Shown here piece after piece: positions 1 to 7,000 of a stretch of DNA of 8,241 nt (the stretch's first letter is position 1; every line of letters starts with the position of its first letter). The notes below the pieces were generated by a model that was not told where the DNA came from, did no database searches, and saw only the letters and a list, made by a program, of their open reading frames with translations. The stretch spans positions 1 to 8,241 of the forward strand of contig CASTQR010000064.1 in the NCBI GenBank assembly GCA_949451265.1, in the 5' to 3' direction. The DNA comes from an uncultured Eubacteriales bacterium. GTDB lineage: Bacteria; Bacillota_A; Clostridia; Oscillospirales; Oscillospiraceae. Both the position numbers and the translations under genes were made by a program.

Positions 1-109
1 GGGGCAGCATCACCAGCCAGACGGCGGAGTACGCCCCCCACAGGGGCCAGAAGCGCAGGATAGTTTTCTTGAAGATAGTCCCGTCAAAGAACGATGTCCC
101 GGACCGCAT
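1..109 (-). CDS. ABC-2 type transporter permease, N-terminus only (gene runs off the left edge)
   Basis: Only the first 36 codons are present. The ATG at 109-107 is preceded on the minus strand by GGGAGGTGA at good spacing, which decides this start. The peptide begins MRSGTSFFDGTIFKKTILRFWP and continues into an aromatic, hydrophobic stretch (WGAYSAVWLVMLP, residues 24-36). That is how the first membrane segment of large clostridial ABC-2 permeases paired with YtrB-like ATPases usually starts. The reading frame overlaps the end of the upstream ATPase gene by 26 nt, so the two are probably translationally coupled and form one transporter. The protein should sit in the cytoplasmic membrane and form the channel of the exporter. 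The substrate cannot be told from this fragment. The identification rests on context and a short N-terminus. Confidence 0.72.
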   Translation of the reverse strand, partial: MRSGTSFFDGTIFKKTILRFWPLWGAYSAVWLVMLP

Positions 110-986
110 AGTCCTCACCTCCCATTTCATAGATGAAAATCTCCTCCAGCGTCAGGGGCAGGGCCTCCAGGAACAGCGGGTTCAGGGGCTTGAATTTCGC
201 CTCCACGTCCTCCGCCGCCCCCCGGACGATGTAGGTATACACCCGCCCGATGTGGTCGGCGTGGAGGACAGACACCCCCTCCGGCAAAGCGGGGGGCTCC
301 TCCGTCTCAAAGGCGATTTGCAGCTTCACAATGCCCCCCTGGAGCTCCGTGAGGGAACGCTCCAGCGCCACCTTCCCGCGGCTCAGAATGCCCACGTGGT
401 CGCACACGTCCTCCAGCTCCCGCAGGTTGTGGGAGGACACCAGCACCGTGGTGCCCCGCTCCGCCACGTCCCCCATCAGCAGCGACCACACCTGCCGGCG
501 CATGACGGGGTCCAGGCCGTCCACCGGCTCGTCCAGCAGCAGGTAATCCGGCTTGCAGCTCAGGGCCAGCCAGAACGCCGACTGCTTCTGCATCCCCTTG
601 GACAGGCGGCGGATGGGCCGGCGTTCGTCCACCTCCGGGAAGGCCTCCTTCAATTTGGCGTACCGCTCCACATCAAAGGCGGGGTAAATGCCCCGGTAGA
701 ATTTCATCATGTCCCGTGTGGAGGCGGAGCCGAAATAGTACAGCTCGTCGGGAATCACCGCCATGCGCCGCTTCGCGGCGGGGTTTTCATAGATGGGCGC
801 GCCCTCCAGCAAAATGTCGCCGGAATCCTGCCGGTAGGCCCCGCACAGGTGGCGCAGGATGGTGGATTTGCCCGCCCCGTTGGGGCCCACCAGCCCATAG
901 ATGGCCCCCTTGGGCACCGTCATGGTCAGCCCGTCCAGGGCGTGGAAGCCGTCAAAGCTCTTGACCACGTTCTTGACCTCGATCAT
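84..986 (-). CDS. ABC transporter ATP-binding protein, YtrB-like
   Basis: This is a 300-residue cytoplasmic ATPase subunit of an ABC exporter. Motifs from the chosen start: Walker A GPNGAGKST (34-42), signature LSKGMQKQ (128-135), Walker B YLLLDEP (148-154) with D-loop GLDP (157-160), and switch histidine H186 in SSHN. The Q-loop position reads IPDEL (78-82), so the usual glutamine is replaced by an acidic residue, and the signature is LSKGM rather than LSGGQ. Both deviations are familiar in this drug/antibiotic-type subfamily. About 100 residues follow the nucleotide-binding core, as is common in this group. The start MIEVKNVV was chosen because GGAGG lies 7 nt upstream; a start nine codons earlier has no such site. 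The ATG overlaps the stop of the GntR gene (ATGA), and the 3' end overlaps the permease gene, so the three form one operon. The transported compound is unknown; cell-envelope stress or antibiotic export is an inference from family. Confidence 0.93.
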   Translation of the reverse strand: MIEVKNVVKSFDGFHALDGLTMTVPKGAIYGLVGPNGAGKSTILRHLCGAYRQDSGDILLEGAPIYENPAAKRRMAVIPDELYYFGSASTRDMMKFYRGIYPAFDVERYAKLKEAFPEVDERRPIRRLSKGMQKQSAFWLALSCKPDYLLLDEPVDGLDPVMRRQVWSLLMGDVAERGTTVLVSSHNLRELEDVCDHVGILSRGKVALERSLTELQGGIVKLQIAFETEEPPALPEGVSVLHADHIGRVYTYIVRGAAEDVEAKFKPLNPLFLEALPLTLEEIFIYEMGGEDYAVRDIVL

Positions 987-1351
987 TTCGCATCCTCCTT
1001 CCAGGCCGCGCACCGCTCCCCCAGCTCCGCCGGGGTCATGCCCAGGTAGACCAGCTCCTGGACGATGGCGTCCAGCTTGGCCAGCAGCTCCTCCCGCCGC
1101 TTGCCGGTGACGTCCTGGGGCAGGGCGGCGAAGCTCCCCTTCCCCGGCACCGAGTAGGCGTAGCCCTCGTGCTCCAGGGCTTCATAGGCCCTCTGGATGG
1201 TGTTGGGGTTGATGGCCAGCTGGGCGGCCATGGCCCGGACGGAGGGCAGCTTATCCCCCGGCGGGATGGCCCCCGTGATGATCAGGCGGCGCAGCCCGTC
1301 CCGCACCTGTTCGTAGATGGGGCGGCTGTCCCGGTAGTTCAGGCTCAACAT
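983..1351 (-). CDS. GntR-family transcriptional regulator, YtrA subfamily
   Basis: This is a 122-residue DNA-binding protein. The N-terminal winged helix-turn-helix is typical GntR: PIYEQVRDGLRRLI (11-24), then GAIPPGDKLPSVRAMA (27-42), the recognition region NPNTIQRAYEALEHEG (48-63) and the wing PGKGSF (69-74). The remaining 45 or so residues (QDVTGKRREELLAKLDAIVQ...) form a short helical tail instead of a FadR, HutC or MocR effector domain, which is the mark of the YtrA subgroup. YtrA-type proteins generally repress their own operon together with the ABC genes encoded behind them, and that arrangement is seen here. The start at 1351 is supported by AAAGGAGG 7 nt upstream; the longer frame from a TTG at 1369 would overlap that site and is rejected. 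The stop shares bases with the ATPase start codon. The effector is unknown. Repressor role is family knowledge, autoregulation is inferred. Confidence 0.93.
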   Translation of the reverse strand: MLSLNYRDSRPIYEQVRDGLRRLIITGAIPPGDKLPSVRAMAAQLAINPNTIQRAYEALEHEGYAYSVPGKGSFAALPQDVTGKRREELLAKLDAIVQELVYLGMTPAELGERCAAWKEDAK

Positions 1352-1374
1352 AGCCCCGCCTCCTTTCAAGTTAA

Positions 1375-1395
1375 TGTATTAGCTGTATTAGTACA
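1375..1395. promoter_or_regulatory. candidate operator for the GntR regulator
   Basis: Two direct copies of TGTATTAG lie 9 bp apart (1375-1382 and 1384-1391). The second is part of the dyad TGTA-TTAG-TACA (1384-1395). They sit immediately downstream of the -10 box, over the predicted transcription start and before the gntR ribosome binding site. That is a classic place for a repressor to block initiation. Short AT-rich dyads at this position are expected for GntR proteins. Binding by this particular protein is an inference. Confidence 0.55.
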
Positions 1396-1398
1396 ATT

Positions 1399-1427
1399 AT
1401 CATACCATAGATTCCAACCGCCGTCAA
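1399..1427 (-). promoter_or_regulatory. sigma-A promoter of the gntR-ABC operon
   Basis: On the minus strand, TTGACG (1427-1422) and TATGAT (1404-1399) are separated by exactly 17 bases. The predicted transcription start falls near 1390-1393, about 40 nt before the gntR start codon. Both hexamers are one base from consensus. This AT-rich patch stands out from the GC-rich coding sequence around it. Confidence 0.82.
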
Positions 1428-1475
1428 CAGTTGAAAATTTTTCCAGATTTTCCGTTTAAAACTTGCATTAGACTG

Positions 1476-1504
1476 CTGACAAACGAGAACGACCCTGCTA
1501 TAAT
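1476..1504 (+). promoter_or_regulatory. sigma-A promoter of the HD-domain gene
   Basis: CTGACA (1476-1481) and a perfect TATAAT (1499-1504) are separated by 17 bases, with an extended -10 TGC (1496-1498). The start would be near 1511, giving a leader of about 50 nt that ends in AAAAGGAG (1547-1554), 8 nt before the ATG. This promoter is divergent from the gntR promoter, with 48 bp between the two -35 boxes. Confidence 0.8.
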
Positions 1505-1562
1505 GGGGCTGTACGGCCTGACAGACCTGGGCCGGGTGTCAAAATGAAAAGGAGTTTTTCCT

Positions 1563-2060
1563 ATGTCCAAGCAAGAACTGAACGCCGCCGCCTTCCTGGA
1601 CTGCGTCGCCCCCCTGCTGGAGAGCAGCGAGGTGGCCTCCATGAAGCAGTGGGGGCGGCACTACTCCACCACCTGCTATGACCACTGCCTGTTCGTGTCC
1701 TATGTGGCCTTCCGGCTGGCCCGGTACTTCGGCTGGGACTACCGGGCGGCGGCCCGGGCGGGGCTGCTCCATGACCTGTACCTCTACGACCCCGCCGACC
1801 GCTCCGCCCACCCCGGCAACCAGTGCCTGGACCACCCGGAGTTCGCCCTGCGCAACGCCGCCGCCCTCTGCCCCGACCTGACGGACAAGGAGCGCAACGC
1901 CATCGTGTCCCATATGTTCCCCCTGGCGGTGCACCTGCCCCGGTCCCGCGTGGCGGTGGCGGTGAACCTGGCGGACAAGTTCTGCGCCACCCTGGAGCTG
2001 GTCCATCTCCACCGCAGCCGCCGGATCCGGCGGTGGCTCCCCGCCCCCGCCCACAGCTGA
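1563..2060 (+). CDS. HD-domain phosphohydrolase, small single-domain type
   Basis: This is a 165-residue soluble protein with the metal-binding residues of the HD superfamily: H41 (YDHCLFV), the doublet H70-D71 in GLLHDLYLYD, H117 (IVSHMFPL) and D138 (NLADKFCATLE). Extra histidines at H83 and H91 (LDHPEFAL) could supply further ligands. Members of this superfamily hydrolyse phosphoesters, often of nucleotides or signalling nucleotides. The substrate of this small clostridial type is not known to me, and the gene is usually annotated only by domain. The start is fixed by AAAAGGAG at 8 nt. The last 20 residues are rich in Arg, Pro and His and look poorly constrained, but the length suits the family as I remember it. 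The gene has its own promoter. It is divergent from the GntR operon and 237 nt ahead of prs. It appears to be a single-gene unit, although no clear terminator follows it. Confidence 0.85.
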   Translation: MSKQELNAAAFLDCVAPLLESSEVASMKQWGRHYSTTCYDHCLFVSYVAFRLARYFGWDYRAAARAGLLHDLYLYDPADRSAHPGNQCLDHPEFALRNAAALCPDLTDKERNAIVSHMFPLAVHLPRSRVAVAVNLADKFCATLELVHLHRSRRIRRWLPAPAHS

Positions 2061-2111
2061 GGGCCTGGGCTCTCGCCGTTTTCACCGCTTCCTCCCCTTT
2101 TTTCGACAGAA
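2061..2111. other. spacer after the HD-domain gene
   Basis: The sequence directly after the stop holds a T6 run (2098-2103), but I find no convincing stem before it. I therefore do not call a rho-independent terminator here. Read-through into prs remains possible. Confidence 0.4.
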
Positions 2112-2141
2112 TTTTGGTGAAATGGGACATTTTAGCCAAAA
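2112..2141. repeat. imperfect inverted repeat upstream of the prs promoter
   Basis: TTTTGGTGAAATG (2112-2124) is followed by a GGA loop and CATTTTAGCCAAAA (2128-2141). The arms pair over 13 bp with one G-T wobble and one unpaired G (2135). It lies 12 bp before the prs -35 box and is markedly AT-rich. No T-run follows on the plus strand, so it is a poor rho-independent terminator. It could be an operator or a structured transcript end for the HD-domain gene. Which of these applies is undecided. Confidence 0.55.
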
Positions 2142-2153
2142 CGTGAAAAAACC

Positions 2154-2182
2154 TTTCAAAATGCCGAAACTTCTGATATAAT
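2154..2182 (+). promoter_or_regulatory. sigma-A promoter of prs
   Basis: TTTCAA (2154-2159) and TATAAT (2177-2182) are separated by 17 bases, with an extended -10 TGA (2174-2176). The -35 is weak and the -10 perfect. Transcription would start near 2189, leaving a leader of about 108 nt before prs. Confidence 0.75.
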
Positions 2183-2188
2183 GCTTCC

Positions 2189-2297
2189 AACGGCCTCCCC
2201 AGGCCGCCGTGATCCGTTCGCGCTGAAATCCGGCTTGGATTTAATCATAGTCCCCACTCACCAACGATGACTGATTTAAGAGAGGAAGTTGCGAAGC
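2189..2297 (+). promoter_or_regulatory. prs 5' leader with two small hairpins
   Basis: The predicted leader contains CGGCCT-CCCC-AGGCCG (2191-2206) and AAATCC-GGCTT-GGATTT (2226-2242), each a perfect 6-bp stem. It ends with AGAGGAAG (2281-2288), which serves as the prs ribosome binding site. An ATG at 2267 opens a frame that is only a shadow of prs and has no ribosome binding site. I do not recognise a known riboswitch class here. Regulatory function is possible but not shown. Confidence 0.4.
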
Positions 2298-3263
2298 ATG
2301 ATCTCACACGGCAAGGATTTGAAAATTTTCTCCGGCAGCTCCAACAAGGCCCTGGCCCAGGGCATCTGCAAGGAGCTCAGCATCCCCCTGGGCAACGCCG
2401 AGACCGGCGCCTTCTCCGACGGCGAGAATTTCGTGTCCATCTACGAGACCGTCCGGGGCTCCGACGTGTTCGTGGTGCAGTCCACCAGCTCCCCGGTGAA
2501 CGACAACCTGATGGAGCTGCTGATCATGATCGACGCCCTCCGCCGGGCCAGCGCCGGCCGGATCACCGCCGTCATCCCCTACTTCGGCTACGCCCGGCAG
2601 GACCGCAAGACCAAGCCCCGGGACCCCATCTCCGCCAAGCTGGTGGCCAACCTGATCACCACCGCCGGCGCCGACCGGGTGCTGACCATGGACCTCCACG
2701 CCAACCAGATCCAGGGCTTCTTCGACATCCCGGTGGACAACCTGATGGGCTCCCCCGTGTTTGTGGACCACTTCTTCCGCCGCTTCGCCCCGGTGCATGA
2801 GCAGACCATGGTGGTGTCCCCGGACGTGGGCAGCGTGGCCCGGGCCCGCTCCTTCGCCCAGAAGCTGGAAATGTCCATGGCCATCGTGGACAAGCGCCGC
2901 CAGAAGGCCAACTCCTCCGAGGTGATGAACATCATCGGCGACGTGACGGGCAAGAACGTGATCCTGCTGGACGACATGGTGGACACCGGCGGCTCCCTGT
3001 GCCACGCCGCCAAGGCCCTGGTGGAGATCGGCCATGCCCAGTCCGTCACCGCCTGCGCCAGCCACGGCGTGCTGTCCGGCCCCGCCATTGAGCGGATCAA
3101 CGAGTCCGTCATCGACGAGGTGGTGTTCCTGGACACCATCCAGCCCAAGGACAATATCGCGGAAATCTGCCCCAAGATCAAGTACCTGTCGGTGGCCCAC
3201 CTGTTCGCCGAGGCCATCGAGCGGATCTATGAGGAGCGTTCTGTGTCCAAGCTGTGGAGCTGA
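2298..3263 (+). CDS. prs: Ribose-phosphate pyrophosphokinase (PRPP synthetase)
   Basis: This 321-residue cytoplasmic enzyme makes phosphoribosyl pyrophosphate from ribose 5-phosphate and ATP, feeding purine, pyrimidine, histidine, tryptophan and NAD synthesis. Seen in order: FSDGE (39-43), QSTSSPVND (61-69), [12 protein letters not shown] (93-104), the DLHA motif with H134, the flexible loop with K199 and R201 (DKRRQ), and the PRPP/ribose 5-phosphate loop DDMVDTGGS (225-233). It also ends like its relatives (SVSKLWS). These features and the length match class I bacterial enzymes, which are usually 310-320 residues. The ATG at 2298 is preferred to a TTG three codons upstream because AGAGGAAG lies 9 nt ahead of it. 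The gene has its own promoter and leader. The next genes, pth and mfd, are its usual companions in Firmicutes, but ctc, found after prs in Bacillus subtilis, is missing. Confidence 0.97.
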   Translation: MISHGKDLKIFSGSSNKALAQGICKELSIPLGNAETGAFSDGENFVSIYETVRGSDVFVVQSTSSPVNDNLMELLIMIDALRRASAGRITAVIPYFGYARQDRKTKPRDPISAKLVANLITTAGADRVLTMDLHANQIQGFFDIPVDNLMGSPVFVDHFFRRFAPVHEQTMVVSPDVGSVARARSFAQKLEMSMAIVDKRRQKANSSEVMNIIGDVTGKNVILLDDMVDTGGSLCHAAKALVEIGHAQSVTACASHGVLSGPAIERINESVIDEVVFLDTIQPKDNIAEICPKIKYLSVAHLFAEAIERIYEERSVSKLWS

Positions 3264-3316
3264 CGTTGGGGCGGGGGCCCCTTCTCCGCCAAGAGGGAAT
3301 CAATACAGAGAGAAAC

Positions 3317-3347
3317 CCGCTCCGGGGCCATGCGCGCCCCGGGGCGG
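3317..3347 (+). terminator. GC-rich hairpin after prs, possible weak terminator
   Basis: CCGCTCCGGGGC (3317-3328) pairs with GCCCCGGGGCGG (3336-3347) over 12 bp with one U-G wobble and a 7-nt loop. Only a broken T stretch follows (TTGTGCCCTTT), so termination may be partial. It stands 53 nt past the prs stop. Confidence 0.55.
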
Positions 3348-3364
3348 TTGTGCCCTTTGGCCCT

Positions 3365-3469
3365 AAGCCCTCCCCCCACAGGGGGGGGCGGCACGGCAAG
3401 GCCGTGACGGGTGAGGGGGCGTAAAGGGGCGCTCCATGTGCCCGCCCCCTTCCAAGGGGGAGGCTTTTT
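3365..3469. repeat. composite palindromic intergenic repeat between prs and pth
   Basis: About 105 bp are bounded by near-matching inverted ends: AAGCCCTCCCCC (3365-3376) and GGGGGAGGCTT (3456-3466). Inside are three hairpins: C6/G8 (3372-3388), CACGGC-AAG-GCCGTG (3392-3406) and CCCCCTT/AAGGGGG (3445-3460). The core GGCACGGC...GCCGTGACGG followed by GTGAGGGGGCG resembles, from memory, repeats scattered through intergenic regions of Oscillospiraceae genomes. Only one copy lies in this window and no open frame is carried, so mobility is not shown. It is inserted just ahead of the pth ribosome binding site. Confidence 0.6.
3440..3469 (+). terminator. terminator-like hairpin at the right end of the repeat
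   Basis: The stem CCCCCTT/AAGGGGG (3445-3451 with 3454-3460) is extended outward by GCC/GGC (3440-3442 with 3462-3464) and is followed directly by T5 (3465-3469). This has the form of a rho-independent terminator, yet it ends only 14 nt before the pth start codon. If active it would stop prs transcripts and leave pth-mfd dependent on another start or on read-through. Confidence 0.5.
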
Positions 3470-3483
3470 GCGAGGTGTTTTTT

Positions 3484-4071
3484 ATGCTGTTTCAAAAAAA
3501 ACCCCCTGTGTCCTGGCTCGTGGTGGGCCTGGGCAATCCGGGGGACAAGTACGACGGCACCCGCCACAACGCGGGCTTCCTGGCTGTGGACGCCCTGGCG
3601 GATCAGGGCCGCTTTGCCGTTACCCGGATCAAGTTCAAGGCCCTCACCGCCCAGGCGGACGTGGGCGGGCAGGGGGCGCTGGTGATGAAGCCCGCCACCT
3701 ATATGAACCTGTCCGGCGAGGCGGTGGGGGAGGCGGCCCGGTTCTACAAAACCGCCCCCGACCACGTGCTGGTGATCTCCGACGACGTGGATCTCCCCCT
3801 GGGCAAGCTGCGCATCCGGACAGGGGGCTCCGCCGGGGGGCACAACGGCCTGAAAAGCATTATCCAGCACCTGGGCACCGACCAGTTCCCCCGGATCAAG
3901 ATCGGCGTGGGGGGCAAGCCCCACCCGGACTACGACATGGCGGACTGGGTGCTGGGCAGGCTCCAGGGGGAGGACAGGAAGGTCATGGAGGACGCCGCCA
4001 AACGGGCGGCGGAGGCCGTCGCCTGCTACCTGGAGGACGGGCCCCAGAGGGCCATGAACCGCTACAACTGA
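3484..4071 (+). CDS. pth: Peptidyl-tRNA hydrolase
   Basis: This 195-residue cytoplasmic enzyme cleaves the ester bond of peptidyl-tRNAs that drop off ribosomes and recycles tRNA. The conserved residues are all in place: N18 in VGLGNPG, catalytic H28 in GTRHNAGF, N75 in KPATYMNLSG, D100 in ISDDVDLPLG, and H120-N121 in GGSAGGHNGL. The C-terminal helix region PHPDYDMADWVLGRL matches the family. The length is normal for bacterial Pth. The ATG at 3484 is chosen: GAGGTG (3472-3477) lies 6 nt upstream, and the family fold begins a few residues later. An in-frame ATG at 3436 would add 16 residues encoded by the palindromic repeat and is rejected. mfd begins 9 nt after the stop, so the two are surely cotranscribed. 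No promoter is obvious between prs and pth. Confidence 0.97.
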   Translation: MLFQKKPPVSWLVVGLGNPGDKYDGTRHNAGFLAVDALADQGRFAVTRIKFKALTAQADVGGQGALVMKPATYMNLSGEAVGEAARFYKTAPDHVLVISDDVDLPLGKLRIRTGGSAGGHNGLKSIIQHLGTDQFPRIKIGVGGKPHPDYDMADWVLGRLQGEDRKVMEDAAKRAAEAVACYLEDGPQRAMNRYN

Positions 4072-4080
4072 GGGTATCCC

Positions 4081-7000
4081 ATGAAACAGCTGCTGAACAT
4101 CCTGAATACGGTGCCGGAATACCTCCGCCTGGAGGCCGCCCTGGAGGGCGGGCGCTCCCCGGTGGAGGTGTCCGGCCTGTCCCCCGTCCACCGGGCCCAC
4201 TTCGCCGCCGGGCTGCTCACCCGGCTGGGGGCGCCGGTGGTGCTGGTGTGCGCCGACGAGGGGGAGTGCCAGCGTCTCGCCGCCGACGTGACGGCGCTGA
4301 CGGGGGTGCCCGCCGTCACCCTCTGCGCCCGGGAATTCTTGTTCCACGAGGGGGCGGCGGCCTCCCGCCAGTGGGAGCACCAGCGGATCGCCGCCTTCCG
4401 GGCCATGGCCCAGGGCAAGGCCCCCCTCATCGCCGCCACGGTGGAGGGGCTGTTACAGCGCACCCTGCCGCCGGACGAGCTGGCGGATCACGTGGTGGAC
4501 ATCGAGCTCACCGGGAGCTACGACCCGGAGGGGCTGGCCGACCGCCTGTCCGCCCTGGGCTACACCCGCTGCCAGCAGGTGGAGGGGGTGGGCCAGTTCG
4601 CCCTGCGGGGGGGCATCCTGGACGTGTTCTCCCCCGGCATGGACAACCCGGTGCGGGTGGAGTTCTGGGACCGGGACGTGGACTCCATGGGCCTGTTCGA
4701 CGTGTCCTCCCAGCGGCGGGTGGGGAAGCTGGACAAGGCGGAGTTCCTGCCTGTCAGCGAGCTTCTGCCCGTGAAGGATGAAAACGGGAACTGGGAACGG
4801 CTCACTGACCGCCATCTCCCCGCCCGGTACAAACAGCTGGCCACCGCCGCCCACCACCTGCCAGCCGGGGCCGTGGTGTGCCTCAGCGAATCCAGCCGGG
4901 TGGCGGAGCGGGGCAAGAACTGGCTGTGGCAGCTGAACGAGGACGTGAAAACCCTCATCGAAAACGGCGCAGTGGACGGGAAGCACGCCGCCTTTGCCGC
5001 GGGGCTGGACGACCTGATGGGGTCGCTGTCCAACCACGCTCTCTGCTTCCTGGACTCCTTCACCACCTCCAACCCCCCCCTGCCCCCCAGAGCCATCCTG
5101 TCCGCCCAGGGGCGGCAGCTCCCCTCCTTCGGGGCCAGCCTGGACGCGGCGGCGTCTGACCTGGCCCAGCTCCAGAACGCCAACACCGGGGCGGTAGTGC
5201 TGGTGGGCAGCGAGCAGCGGGCGCTGAATTTGCAGTCCCTCCTGCGGGAGCGGAAGATCCGGTCGGCGGTGGACTTCCAGCTCCACGACCTGCCCCAGCC
5301 GGGGAACATCACCATCGCCGTGGGCGGGCTGTCGGCGGGCTTCGACTACATCGGCTGTCCCTACGCCGTCCTCACCGAGGAGGGAAACGAGCCCCGGAAA
5401 AAGGGCAAGCGCCTGAAGCACGCCGCCGACCGCCGCAAGGTGGACTCCTTCACCGACCTGACCCCCGGCGACCTGGTGGTGCACGAGCACCACGGCATCG
5501 GCCGTTTCGTGGGCATGGTGAAGATGCAGGTGGACGGGGTGGACAAGGACTACGTCAAGCTGGCCTACGCCGGCACGGACACCCTGTACGTCCCCGCCAC
5601 CCAGCTGGACGCCATCGCCAAATACATCGGCGGCGGGGACGACCCGGAAAAGAAAAAGCTGTCCAAGCTGGGCGGCGCCGACTGGGAGAAGGCCAAGGCC
5701 CGCACCCGGAAGGCGGTGAAGGATCTGGCCAAGGGCCTGATCCAGCTCTACGCCCAGCGACAGCGCCAGCCGGGGTACGCCTTCGCCCCCGACAGCCCCT
5801 GGCAGAAGGAGTTCGAGGACGATTTCCCCTACAACGAGACGGAGGACCAGCTCCGCTCCGTCACCGAGATCAAGCGGGACATGGAGGCCCCCAAGCCCAT
5901 GGACCGCCTGCTGTGCGGCGACGTGGGCTACGGCAAGACGGAGGTGGCCCTCCGGGCGGTGATGAAGTGCGTGCTGGACGGCAAGCAGGCGGCGATTTTA
6001 GTGCCCACCACCGTGCTGGCCCGGCAGCACTACCTCACCGCCAAGGGCCGCTTCGCCAAATACCCGGTGGAGATCGATTTGGTAAGCCGCTTCCGCACCC
6101 CCGCCCAGATCAAGAAAACCCTGGCGGGGGTGGAGGACGGCTCGGTGGATGTGCTCATCGGCACCCACCGGCTGCTGCAAAAGGACGTGCGGTTCAAGGA
6201 CTTGGGCCTGCTGGTGGTGGACGAGGAACAGCGGTTCGGCGTCACCCACAAGGAACGGCTGAAGGAGCTGTCGAAACAGGTGGACGTGCTGACCCTGTCC
6301 GCCACCCCCATCCCCCGCACCCTGAATATGGCCCTCAGCGGCATCCGGGATATGTCCGCCATTGAGGAGCCCCCCGCCAGCCGCCAGCCCGTGCAGACCT
6401 ACGTGCTGGAGCACGACTGGTCGGTGCTGGCCGACGCCATGCGCCGGGAGCTGGAGCGGGGCGGGCAGGTGTACTACCTCCACAACCGGGTGGACACCAT
6501 CCAGCGCACCGCCGCCCGGATCAAGGAGATGCTGGGGGAGGACGCGGAGATCGCCGTGGGCCACGGCAAGATGAGCCAGGACGAGCTGAACGACGTGATG
6601 ACCCGCGTCTCCGACGGGGAGGTGGACGTGCTGGTGTGCACCACCATCATCGAGACGGGCATCGACATCGCCAACGTGAACACCCTGATCATCGAGGACG
6701 CGGACAGGATGGGGCTGGCCCAGCTCCACCAGATCCGGGGCCGGGTGGGCCGCTCCCCCCGGCGGGCCTACGCCTATATGACCTACCGCCAGGGCAAGGT
6801 GCTGACGGAGATCGCCGCCAAGCGGCTGTCCGCCATCCGGGAGTACGCCGAGTTCGGCTCGGGGTTCAAGATCGCCATGCGGGATCTGGAGATCCGGGGG
6901 GCGGGGAACCTGCTGGGCCCGGAGCAGTCCGGCTTCCTCATGAGTGTGGGGTATGACCTGTATCTGAAACTGCTGGAGGAGGCCGTCTTGGAGGAGAAGG

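Noticed and set aside
1352..1369. Longer GntR start from a TTG codon
   Set aside because: The extra codons would be translated from the AAAGGAGG ribosome binding site itself, and family members begin at the MLSLNYRDSRPIYEQ-like segment.
2061..2103. Rho-independent terminator after the HD-domain gene
   Set aside because: The T6 run is there, but no stable stem can be drawn directly in front of it.
2161..2173. PurBox-like CCGAAAC between the prs -35 and -10 boxes
   Set aside because: It is a single copy with an extra A compared with the CCGAAC core of PurR boxes, and no second inverted copy is present.
2267..2800. Plus-strand frame starting [13 protein letters not shown] upstream of prs
   Set aside because: It has no ribosome binding site, and nearly all of it is an out-of-frame Pro/Arg/Gln-rich reading of prs.
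3365..3469. CRISPR array or insertion sequence in the prs-pth gap
   Set aside because: There is no regularly spaced direct repeat and no transposase frame; the structure is inverted and hairpin-based.
3436..3483. N-terminal extension of Pth by 16 residues
   Set aside because: The extra codons lie inside the palindromic repeat and give an unlikely peptide; GAGGTG is positioned for the ATG at 3484.
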